Origin: Halorussus aquaticus
GTDB lineage: Archaea > Halobacteriota > Halobacteria > Halobacteriales > Haladaptataceae
NCBI RefSeq assembly: GCF_024218795.1
Contig: NZ_CP100400.1
Span: 186,001 to 250,000, forward strand
Reading direction: 5' to 3'
Length of the DNA stretch: 64,000 nt
Of the stretch, positions 24,848 through 32,408 are shown one piece after another (position 1 is the stretch's first letter; every line of letters begins with the position of its first letter). The notes under the pieces were generated by a model. That model was not told the DNA's origin. It did not search any database and saw only the letters and a program-made list of their open reading frames with translations. The translations under genes were made by a program, and so were the position numbers.

Positions 24848-26191
24848 ATGCGTGTTATCATCGTCGGAGCGGGCGAGGTCGGGTCTTCCATCGCGTCGAG
24901 TCTCGCGGGCACCCACGAGGTCGTGGTCGTGGACGTGGACGGCGAGCGAGTGGACGCGCTGACCTACTCGGAGGACGTCCTCGCCATTCAGGGCGACGGC
25001 ACGTCGATTTCGACGCTCCGAGAGGCGGGCATCGAGGAGGCCGACATGATGATAGCCAGCACCGACGACGACGAGACGAATCTGGTCGCCTGCGGCACCG
25101 CGAAGACGGTGGACGACCCGTTCACCATCGCGCGGGTCAAGAACGTCGATTACCTCGAAACGTGGCAGCACGCGGCCGACCGGACCGCGTTCGGCGTGGA
25201 CTTCATGGTGTGTACGAACCTGCTCACGGCGCAGGACATCGTCCGCGTCATCGGCCTGCCCGCCGCGCGCGACGTGGACCCGTTCGCCGGGGGGACCGTC
25301 CAGATGGCCGAGTTCGGGGTCAGCGCCGACAGTCCGCTGGCCGACCAGACCGTCAGCGAGGCCGACCGGTTCGACTCGCTGACGTTCGCCGCCATCCTCC
25401 GAAACGGCGACGTGGAGATACCGCGCGGGGGAACCCGCATCCGGGCCGACGACAAGGTGGTCGTCATCGGGAACCCCGAGAGCGTGCAGGAGTTCGCCCG
25501 CGAAATCGCGCCGCGCGAGACGCCCTCCAGCAACGAGGACCTCGTCATCATCGGCGGGAGCGACATCGGCTACCACGTCGCCCGGCTGCTGGAGGAGCGC
25601 GGTCTCAGCCCGCGACTCATCGAGCGGGACGCCGACCGCGCCCGCGAACTCGCCGAAAAGTTGCCCAACACGGTCGTCATGGAGAGCGACGCGACCGACG
25701 CCGAGTTCCTCGCGCGCGAACACGTGGACGAGGCCGACGCCGTGGTCGCGGCCCTCGAGAGCGACGAGAAGAACCTGCTGGTCTCGGTGCTGGCCAAGCA
25801 ACTCGGTGCGCGCCGGACCGTCGCGGTGGTCGAGACCACCGAGTACGTCAGTCTCTTCGAGACGGTGGGCGTGGACGTGGGCGTCAACCCCCGCGAGGTC
25901 ACCGCCGAGGAGATAACCCGGTTCACCCGCGAACTCCACACCGAGAACGTCTCGCTCATCGAGGACGACAGGGCAGAGGTCATCGAAATCGAGGTGGACG
26001 ACGACTCGATTCTCGTGGGCAGACCGATACGCGAATCGGTCGCCGACCTCCCGGAGGGGTTCGTCGTCGGTGCCATCACCCGCGACGACCAGTTCGTCGT
26101 TCCGCGGGGCGACACCGTCGTCGAGTCGGGCGACCACGTGGTCGTCTTCGTGGAGCGAGACGCGCTGGAAGCCGTGACCGAACAGCTATGA
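24848..26191 (+). CDS. trkA: Trk potassium uptake regulatory subunit TrkA
   Basis: 447 aa. Cytoplasmic NAD(H)/ATP-binding gating subunit of the TrkH channel. Two RCK units are present. The first begins RVIIVGAGEVGSSIASSLAG (GxGxxG Rossmann motif), with acidic VVVDVDGERVDAL ending beta-2 and a TrkA-C domain at about 135-220. The second Rossmann begins DLVIIGGSDIGYHVARLLEE (about 225) and ends with a second TrkA-C domain. The length is typical of full-length two-unit TrkA. It is followed by a 20-codon ORF and then trkH, all linked by 4-nt ATGA overlaps, so the operon is translationally coupled. Confidence 0.95.
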   Translation: MRVIIVGAGEVGSSIASSLAGTHEVVVVDVDGERVDALTYSEDVLAIQGDGTSISTLREAGIEEADMMIASTDDDETNLVACGTAKTVDDPFTIARVKNVDYLETWQHAADRTAFGVDFMVCTNLLTAQDIVRVIGLPAARDVDPFAGGTVQMAEFGVSADSPLADQTVSEADRFDSLTFAAILRNGDVEIPRGGTRIRADDKVVVIGNPESVQEFAREIAPRETPSSNEDLVIIGGSDIGYHVARLLEERGLSPRLIERDADRARELAEKLPNTVVMESDATDAEFLAREHVDEADAVVAALESDEKNLLVSVLAKQLGARRTVAVVETTEYVSLFETVGVDVGVNPREVTAEEITRFTRELHTENVSLIEDDRAEVIEIEVDDDSILVGRPIRESVADLPEGFVVGAITRDDQFVVPRGDTVVESGDHVVVFVERDALEAVTEQL

Positions 26192-26250
26192 CGCGGGGAA
26201 CGACGGGGACTCGCGGGCCTGCGTCTACGCTACGGGTGAGTCGCCGATGA
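26188..26250 (+). CDS. 20-codon micro-ORF bridging trkA and trkH
   Basis: The frame reads ATG ACG CGG ... CGA TGA and encodes the 20-residue basic peptide MTRGTTGTRGPASTLRVSRR. Its ATG overlaps the trkA stop (ATGA) and its stop overlaps the trkH ATG (ATGA). It thus fills the gap exactly and would hand ribosomes from trkA to trkH by termination-reinitiation. The peptide itself may have no function. Whether it is translated is inference from the double overlap. Confidence 0.4.
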   Translation: MTRGTTGTRGPASTLRVSRR

Positions 26251-27773
26251 ACGTACGCGTGGACTGGCGGGCGAGTTGCAGTCTGGTCGGCACCGTCGTC
26301 AAGTGGTTGGCGGTGGCGATGGTGTTCCCGCTCGCGCTCGCAGTGTTCTACGGCGAGGGGGTGGTGACGTTCCTCGCGTCGATGGCGCTGGCGGTCGGTA
26401 TCGGCTGGAGCCTCGAACGCTTGGACGACGACCCCGACCTCGGAGCGCGCGAGGGGTTCCTGATGGTCGCGCTGACGTGGCTCGTAGTGTCGTTCGTCGG
26501 CGCGTCGCCGTACGTCATTGCCGGGCAGGGGACCGTCGGCCAACCGGTCAACGCGCTCTTCGAGTCGATGAGCGGGTTCACCACCACCGGAGCGACCGTG
26601 ATGGGGTCCATCGGCTTCGAGAGGCACTCGCGGGCGCTGATGATGTGGCGACAGCAGACCCAGTGGCTCGGCGGGATGGGCATCGTGGTGCTGGCGGTCG
26701 CCATCCTGCCCGAACTCTCGGTCGGGGGCGCGCAACTGATGGACGCGGAAGCGCCCGGCCCGGGAATCCAGAAGCTCACGCCACGCATCGCCGAGACCGC
26801 CCGCGCACTCTGGGGCATCTACTTCGCCATCACCGTGCTGGAGATGGTCCTGCTGTACTCGCTCCACCTCGCGGACCTCGCGCCGAACATGACCCTGTAC
26901 AACGCGGTCGCCCACGCGCTGACGACGATGCCGACCGGCGGGTTCTCTCCCGCGGCCCGGAGCATCGAGGCGTTCTCGGCCGCGGTCCAGTGGCTCATCA
27001 TCCCGTTCATGGTGGCCGCGGGGACCAACTTCGCGCTGTTCTGGCACCTGCTCAACGGCGACTTCGACACGTTCCGCGAGGACACCGAGTTCCGGTTCTA
27101 CGCCAGCGTGTTGGCGGTCTTCTCCGGACTCGTGGCGATTCTCCTGTTCACCGGCGGCACGCCCGAACTCACCGCCGTCGGACCGCTCTCCGGAAACGCC
27201 GAGAAGGCGCTCCGTCACGCCGTCTTTCAGGTCGTCTCGCTCGTGACGACCACGGGGTACGCCAGCATGGACTTCGCCCAGTGGGGGACTCCGGCCCAGT
27301 ACGTGCTGTTCGTCATGCTGTTCGTCGGCGGGTCGGCGGGTTCGACCGGCGGCGCCGTCAAAATCGTGCGCTGGCTGGTCGTCCTCAAGTCGCTCAAGCG
27401 CGAACTGTTCACCACGGTCCACCCCGAGGCGGTCCGGCCGGTCCGACTCGGCGACCGGGCGCTGGACGAACGCGCGGTCCGGGGCATCTACGCGTTCACG
27501 CTGCTGTATCTCGTCATCTTCTTCGTCGCGGCGATGCTCGTCTACTTCGACGCCGCGCGCACGGGACTGGACCTCGTCGCGCTCGACGCGATGAGTGCGG
27601 TCGCGGCGACGCTCGGCAACGTGGGTCCGGGGTTCGGCATCGTCGGGCCGATGGAGAGCTACCTCCGGTTCCCGCGGACCTCGAAGCTGTTCATGGTGTT
27701 TCTGATGTGGATCGGACGGCTCGAAATCCTGCCGGTGCTGGTCCTGCTGACCCCGGCGTACTGGCAGTCCTGA
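26247..27773 (+). CDS. trkH: Trk potassium transporter membrane subunit TrkH
   Basis: 508 aa. Integral membrane K+ channel subunit with four M1-P-M2 repeats. Pore loops with selectivity-filter glycines are visible: SGFTTTGATVM (first), TTMPTGGFSPAA (second), VTTTGYASMDF (third) and ATLGNVGPGFG (fourth). The loop GGSAGSTGGAVKIVR between repeats is a further family hallmark. Together with TrkA it should import K+, the main compatible ion of salt-in haloarchaea. The start overlaps the stop of the bridging micro-ORF. Confidence 0.95.
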   Translation: MNVRVDWRASCSLVGTVVKWLAVAMVFPLALAVFYGEGVVTFLASMALAVGIGWSLERLDDDPDLGAREGFLMVALTWLVVSFVGASPYVIAGQGTVGQPVNALFESMSGFTTTGATVMGSIGFERHSRALMMWRQQTQWLGGMGIVVLAVAILPELSVGGAQLMDAEAPGPGIQKLTPRIAETARALWGIYFAITVLEMVLLYSLHLADLAPNMTLYNAVAHALTTMPTGGFSPAARSIEAFSAAVQWLIIPFMVAAGTNFALFWHLLNGDFDTFREDTEFRFYASVLAVFSGLVAILLFTGGTPELTAVGPLSGNAEKALRHAVFQVVSLVTTTGYASMDFAQWGTPAQYVLFVMLFVGGSAGSTGGAVKIVRWLVVLKSLKRELFTTVHPEAVRPVRLGDRALDERAVRGIYAFTLLYLVIFFVAAMLVYFDAARTGLDLVALDAMSAVAATLGNVGPGFGIVGPMESYLRFPRTSKLFMVFLMWIGRLEILPVLVLLTPAYWQS

Positions 27774-27783
27774 AGGCTCCGTC

Positions 27784-28440
27784 CTACTCCCGACCTTTTC
27801 CGAGGAAGTCCGCGACCAGTTGCTCGTGACCGCGGCGGAGTCGCTCCGAGACCGCCTGCCGCGAGATGTCGAGTCGCTCGCCGACCGCTTCGAGGTCCAC
27901 GCTCCGCGGCACGCTGTAGTAGCCCATCTCGAAGGCGGTCGAGAGCGCCCGTCGCTGTTTGTCCGTCAGGCCGTGTCCGGCGGTCGGCGCCTCGCCCGAC
28001 CCGTAGAGTCGAGTGACGGTCGCCTCGTACTCCCGGCGGAACTCGTCGTCGAACACCTCGCCCACGTCGCCGTGGTCGGCGAACCTGAGTTGGAACCGCC
28101 AGACGCCGTCGGTGGCGGTCGCGCGGAGTATCACGCCGTCGCGGTCGAAGATGCGCTCGGCGAACCGGCAGATGGCCGCGTCGAACCGAATCTCGAACAG
28201 GTCGGCGTCGCCGTCCTCGCCGAGTCGCCGCGCGTCGGCGACCGACGAGTCGGTCGCGAACAGGTCGGGGAGGCGGTCGGACTCGACGCCCGAGACCCAC
28301 GCGAACGACGCGGTTCGGTCGCCCGCCTCGCCGACGGTTCGCTCCATCCGCAACGCCGCGTCGGGAGCGCGCTCGAACGTCTCCGCCAGCGCGAGCGTCG
28401 ATGCGGGAACGGTTATCTCGAACGCGGTCGCTACGCCCAT
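27784..28440 (-). CDS. Bat-type helix-turn-helix regulator
   Basis: 218 aa. The C-terminal HTH_10 region reads LTDKQRRALSTAFEMGYYSVP, then DLEAVGERLDISRQAVSERLRRGHEQLV (about 185-212). The N-terminal 150 residues are the sensor-like domain of the family (MGVATAFEITVPASTLALAET). It is convergent with trkH (10 nt gap), and the next gene upstream on the same strand is a paralogue. Target genes are unknown. Confidence 0.85.
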   Translation of the reverse strand: MGVATAFEITVPASTLALAETFERAPDAALRMERTVGEAGDRTASFAWVSGVESDRLPDLFATDSSVADARRLGEDGDADLFEIRFDAAICRFAERIFDRDGVILRATATDGVWRFQLRFADHGDVGEVFDDEFRREYEATVTRLYGSGEAPTAGHGLTDKQRRALSTAFEMGYYSVPRSVDLEAVGERLDISRQAVSERLRRGHEQLVADFLGKGRE

Positions 28441-28588
28441 GTGTCTCCGGAACCCCCGTCACCCCTCGAACGACGACTCGACGCTCGCGACTCGACTGAT
28501 GGCATCACTCTCATCGTCCCAACGGTTGACAGAACGCTAGTAAAAGAACTCGGACTCGATATTAATGCCCCGATCGGTCGGCGCGTCG

Positions 28589-29224
28589 CTACCCGTTGAC
28601 GAGTAGGGTGTTGCGGACCAGCGCGTCGTGACCCCGTCGGAGGCGCTGGGACACCGAGTTCGTCGAGATACCGAGGCGGTCGGCGATGTCCTCGACCGTG
28701 GCCTCGCGCGGCACCGAGAAGTAGCCCAACTCCGACGCCAGCACTAGCGTCTCGCGCTGCTCGGGCGTCAGGCCGAACTCGCCCTCCTTGGGTCCGGTCG
28801 TCCGGTACTTCCGGTGGAGTTCGAAGTCCGACTCCAGTTCGTCGTAGAACCCCGAGAGTCTGTCCTCGTCGGCGAACCGGAGTTTGAGGAACCACTCGTC
28901 GTCAGCGACCGCCTCCTGCACGATGGCGTGTTCGTCTATCATCGCGTCCACCTGTCGCTCGACGGGTTCGCTCCACTCTATCATGTAGAGGGCCGTCCCG
29001 TCGAGTCGGTCGAGCGTCGCCACCTCCGAGACGGTCTCGTCGTCCGCCATCGCCGCCTCGAACCTATCGAGGTCGCCGCCCGACGCCCAGAGGAACGGCA
29101 TCACCCACTCCCTGCTGTGGGTGGCGAGACGCTCCACCTCGACCCGCATATCCGGAGCGGCGTCGAGGGCCGTCCGGAGCGCGAAGTCGTCGGCCGGAAT
29201 CGAGAACTCCGCGATGAAACTCAT
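28589..29224 (-). CDS. Bat-type helix-turn-helix regulator (second copy)
   Basis: 211 aa, with the same architecture as its neighbour. The N-terminal sensor-like domain begins MSFIAEFSIPADDFALRTAL. The C-terminal HTH reads LTPEQRETLVLASELGYFSVP and IADRLGISTNSVSQRLRRGHDALVRN. The two are divergent enough (for example, recognition helix NSVSQ versus QAVSE) that they should have separate targets. The tandem arrangement points to old duplication. It is divergent from a small AsnC/RAM-domain protein. Confidence 0.85.
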   Translation of the reverse strand: MSFIAEFSIPADDFALRTALDAAPDMRVEVERLATHSREWVMPFLWASGGDLDRFEAAMADDETVSEVATLDRLDGTALYMIEWSEPVERQVDAMIDEHAIVQEAVADDEWFLKLRFADEDRLSGFYDELESDFELHRKYRTTGPKEGEFGLTPEQRETLVLASELGYFSVPREATVEDIADRLGISTNSVSQRLRRGHDALVRNTLLVNG

Positions 29225-29415
29225 GTTATCAGAATTGGACCCGCGGACGGAAACCTCGTGTGGCAGGTCGGCGACCCTCGCGCGGTGGGCGCGATGGCAC
29301 CTCGATTACCCGGACTCCCGCGACGATGCCGACCGCGACTGGTTCAGTTCCGACCGCCGCGCTGGCCCGTGCGAACCGGCAACAGTACTTTGGTCGCACT
29401 CGCCGTATCGGTGGC

Positions 29416-29646
29416 ATGGTTCGCGCCTACGTAGCGATAATCACCGGAACGGGAGCGTCGGAGGACGCCGCGGCCGCCGTCCGCGACCTCTCGGGAGTTA
29501 CGTTGGCCCACGTCGTCTCGGGCGACTTCGATATCGTGGCCGAAATCGAGGGCGAGACGGTGCGAGACCTCCAGCGAATCGTCACCGGCGGGATTCACGA
29601 GGTGGAGGGCGTCGGGACCACCCGGACGTACGTCCAACTGGACTGA
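29416..29646 (+). CDS. Stand-alone AsnC/Lrp ligand-binding (RAM) domain protein
   Basis: 76 aa with no HTH. MVRAYVAIITGTGASEDAAAAVRDL, then TLAHVVSGDFDIVAEIEGET, then VTGGIHEVEGVGTTRTYVQL is a complete RAM fold (beta-alpha-beta-beta-alpha-beta) as in Lrp/AsnC C-terminal domains. Such orphan RAM proteins bind small molecules such as amino acids and form ring oligomers, and may modulate a full-length Lrp partner. I chose ATG 29416 because the family core begins here; the frame extends 52 codons upstream without similarity. Confidence 0.82.
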   Translation: MVRAYVAIITGTGASEDAAAAVRDLSGVTLAHVVSGDFDIVAEIEGETVRDLQRIVTGGIHEVEGVGTTRTYVQLD

Positions 29647-29648
29647 GA

Positions 29649-30050
29649 CTACCCGTCGAGCGAGATGAACGACACGTCGCGCCGCAGCATGTACTCCCGG
29701 AAATCGGCCACCACGTCGGGCAGAACCGGGAGAATCCCGCGCTCGAAACTCGCTATCACTACCTCGTCGTCCACGAATCCCGTGAACAGTATCTTGGTGT
29801 CGGCGACCTTGATTATCTGGTTCACGTTGTCGGCGTTCATCAGTTCCTCGTAGCTCTCGCTGGCGACGAGTTCGAGGAGTTCGGACTCGACCTCGCGCTG
29901 GCGGCGGTCGGTCCAGTCGAGGTCGTCCCGGAGGTGGAGGAGTTCGACGTCGTCGGTCTCGCCCGCCTCGGGGTCTGTGCGGACGAAGTAGCGGAGTTTG
30001 TCGCCCGCGTGGTCGAGCGTAATCGAACACATGTCCTCGCAGACAGTCAT
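29649..30050 (-). CDS. Conserved haloarchaeal protein of unknown function
   Basis: 133 aa, soluble and acidic. The N-terminus MTVCEDMCSITLDHAGDKLRYFVRTD, central TDRRQREVESELLELVASES (likely amphipathic helix) and C-terminal VVIASFERGILPVLPDVVADFREYM suggest an alpha/beta sensor-like fold. It is convergent with the RAM gene (2 nt between stops). No characterised family is recognised. Confidence 0.65.
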   Translation of the reverse strand: MTVCEDMCSITLDHAGDKLRYFVRTDPEAGETDDVELLHLRDDLDWTDRRQREVESELLELVASESYEELMNADNVNQIIKVADTKILFTGFVDDEVVIASFERGILPVLPDVVADFREYMLRRDVSFISLDG

Positions 30051-30095
30051 ACTGATTTCCGTGTGACGCGGCGGAGATAAATCCCGTGAAGCGAG

Positions 30096-30551
30096 TCAGA
30101 CCGCGCCGACCCACGCCCGGAACGACTCGGGTTGGTCGTACACCTCGCGGAAGATGCGTTCGACGCACTGGGCGACTCGGTTCGGGTCGGCGAGCGCCGA
30201 CACCCGGACGTTGACGCCTTCGGTCTCCTCGGGCCGGACGAGGTCGTCGATTTTGAAGGCCGGGAACTCCCCGAGGACGGACTTGAGGGCGTCCAACTCC
30301 GCGTCGGTGCAGTCGAGGTTGAGCGTCCCGTCGCCGAACTGAACCCACGGCGGCGCTCGCTCGGGGTCGTCGGCGTCCGCCGGTTCGTCGGCGTCCGCGT
30401 CCCCGGTTTCGCCCGCGTCGGCGTCGAGCGCGGACGCGTCCGCGTCGGCCTCGAAGGTGGCGAAGGCGCTCCCGCGCTCGCGGTGGGCGGTGATGGCCTC
30501 CGCGAACAGTCGCTGTCGCTCCTCCGGCGTCGCGGCGTCGAATCTGGTCAT
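30096..30551 (-). CDS. Conserved haloarchaeal protein divergent from nurA
   Basis: 151 aa. A charged N-terminal helix (MTRFDAATPEERQRLFAEAI) leads to an acidic linker (about 34-66) and a C-terminal ordered domain with VQFGDGTLNLDCTDAELDAL, EFPAFKIDDLVRPEETEGVN and ANRVAQCVERIFREVY-like helices. The start is placed at 30551 because the 12 codons upstream overlap the promoter of nurA. It shares an 80-bp divergent promoter region with nurA, so co-regulation with DNA repair is possible. Function unknown. Confidence 0.65.
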   Translation of the reverse strand: MTRFDAATPEERQRLFAEAITAHRERGSAFATFEADADASALDADAGETGDADADEPADADDPERAPPWVQFGDGTLNLDCTDAELDALKSVLGEFPAFKIDDLVRPEETEGVNVRVSALADPNRVAQCVERIFREVYDQPESFRAWVGAV

Positions 30552-30631
30552 GCCCCCTGGTACGCGGTCGGCCCTGAAAAAGGCCACCCGAACGGCGGGG
30601 GTTTTTGCCGCTGCAATCGCATGCGGATGGT

Positions 30632-31888
30632 ATGACGCTCGACCCGGTGCACTTCGACGGCATCGCGGGGTTGGCCGACCGCATCGACTACGACGCCGAG
30701 GACCAGGACCACCGGGACGCCGCCGAGACGGTCTGGGAGAACTTCCTCGACCCGCTGGTCGGCGACGACGGAGCGATTCTCGAACCCGTCGACGAACTGG
30801 CCCGCCGACAGGTGGATACCGAGGAGATAGCCCTCGAAGACGCTCCGTTCGAGACGACCCACGGTCTCGACGCCGGGACGCTCAACCCCAAGCCGTTCAA
30901 GAACGGACTGGTCCTCGACGTGGCCCACGCCGCGATGAGCGCGACGCCGTCGGACCTCGACCTCCACGACTCCCGGACCGTGGTGAAGGCGCTCCACTCG
31001 AACGACACCTCGAAGAACTTCGGCACCGAGTGGGAGGAGTACGACGACGGGAGTCAGCGCCGAATCGTCCACACGCACCTGCCCCAGAACCAGTACGAGG
31101 AGGACGTGGTTCACGCCCTCGCGCTCTACCTCGCCGAGAGCAGTCACGCCCTCGAACACGCCGAGCGCGTCTCGGAGTTTCTCCTGCTCGACGGTCCAAT
31201 CTACCCGAAGGGCGTCCTCCGGTGGAAGTACCGGAGTTCGGTCCTGACCGACCTGTTCGAGGAGTCGCCGCTCGTCCGGCAGATTCTGGACAACTACGTC
31301 GAACTGGTCGAGACGTTCGCCGACCGGGGCGTCCCGCTGGCCGGGTTCGTCAAGAACGTCTCGTCGAAGTCGGTGGTCCGCACGCTCAAGCGCGAGACCG
31401 ACTTCGGGCCAGTGCCGTGGGCGCACGACGCCGGTCTGTTCGCCCAGATTCTCGAACGCCGCGAACTCGTGGACGGCGAGTTCGAGCGCCTGACCGACGA
31501 CCTGACGCTGACCAACTGGTTCGTCTCGACGGGCGGCATGGACGAGTTCTTCGCGGCGGAAGGCGGCCACGATATCGACCGGCGTCTCGACCCCGAGCAG
31601 TATCAGGTCACGTTCTGCGTGGTGTACGACCCCCGCAGGGACCTCGTGTTCAAGGTCGAAGCCCCGAGAGTGTTCACCGACGACCCCGAACTCCGCGAGG
31701 CCATCGAGCGCCAGATTCTCGGGGAAATCGCGGTCCATCGCGGACCGCCCCGTGCCATCTCGAAGGCCGACGACCTCGCGGCCATCGACCGCGGGAGCGT
31801 CGATTCGCTGGTCACGTCGTTCGAGCGCTCGCTCGACACCGAACTCGACGAGAACTACAACGCGGTCCGGTGGGGACGCGGTTACTGA
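30632..31888 (+). CDS. nurA: NurA-family 5'-3' nuclease
   Basis: 418 aa. NurA is the RNase H-like nuclease that works with HerA and Mre11-Rad50 to resect DNA ends for homologous recombination. The N-terminal catalytic segment includes NGLVLDVAHAAM (metal-binding Asp) and the C-terminal part VTFCVVYDPRRDLVFKVEAP and GPPRAISKADDLAAIDRG, which carry the other conserved acidic and positively charged positions. The length fits haloarchaeal NurA. TTTTTG about 28 nt before ATG 30632 could be the TATA. herA lies 520 nt downstream, separated only by a small gene on the other strand. Confidence 0.85.
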   Translation: MTLDPVHFDGIAGLADRIDYDAEDQDHRDAAETVWENFLDPLVGDDGAILEPVDELARRQVDTEEIALEDAPFETTHGLDAGTLNPKPFKNGLVLDVAHAAMSATPSDLDLHDSRTVVKALHSNDTSKNFGTEWEEYDDGSQRRIVHTHLPQNQYEEDVVHALALYLAESSHALEHAERVSEFLLLDGPIYPKGVLRWKYRSSVLTDLFEESPLVRQILDNYVELVETFADRGVPLAGFVKNVSSKSVVRTLKRETDFGPVPWAHDAGLFAQILERRELVDGEFERLTDDLTLTNWFVSTGGMDEFFAAEGGHDIDRRLDPEQYQVTFCVVYDPRRDLVFKVEAPRVFTDDPELREAIERQILGEIAVHRGPPRAISKADDLAAIDRGSVDSLVTSFERSLDTELDENYNAVRWGRGY

Positions 31889-31902
31889 AACCGAAGAGAG
31901 AG

Positions 31903-32253
31903 TTACTGCGGTTCGGCCGTCTCGATTTCCTGCTTCTCGACGGTCACCTCGACGTCCTCGGGGTCGATCCCGATGCGGGCGAACTGGGTCTTGACGTGTT
32001 CGCGGGCGGCATCGGTCGCCTGCTCGCGCGTGTCGAACCCGCGGGGCATCGGCGACTCGAAGGCCACGTTGACGTCCTCGCCGTCCACTTGCTGGACCGT
32101 CCCGCCGCTCTCGACCTGATAGAACTCGTCGCAGACCCAGACGTAGGGGGCGTCCTCGTCGGGCGCACCCTTGAACCGCGGCGCTCGCTCGCCTCGCTCG
32201 TACAGCGTGCCAGTCAGCGTCGTGCCCCCGGCGTCGCCACGGATGAGTAGCAT
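31903..32253 (-). CDS. Conserved small haloarchaeal protein between nurA and herA
   Basis: 116 aa. The sequence GGTTLTGTLYERGERAPRFKGAPDEDAPYVWVCDEFYQVE is highly ordered and reads like a well-conserved family core, followed by an acidic helix (DTREQATDAAREHVKTQF). I believe it belongs to a haloarchaeal DUF (possibly DUF7113) but cannot confirm this. It lies on the strand opposite nurA and herA, between them, which is notable because these two are usually directly linked. The frame holds several strong hydrophobic strands but no membrane segment. Confidence 0.65.
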   Translation of the reverse strand: MLLIRGDAGGTTLTGTLYERGERAPRFKGAPDEDAPYVWVCDEFYQVESGGTVQQVDGEDVNVAFESPMPRGFDTREQATDAAREHVKTQFARIGIDPEDVEVTVEKQEIETAEPQ

Positions 32254-32408
32254 GACCGGACGTAGGGCGCGGGCAGATAAAAGCGGTCCGCCTCCGCGAA
32301 GTATGCCCTGTGGTGCGTGTTACCCCGACTGTAGTCGGACGCCGCGACGACCGGCGGCCCGCGCCGGAGGGAAACCTGTTTGTCCCATGCGCCCATTGCC
32401 GGGGAACG

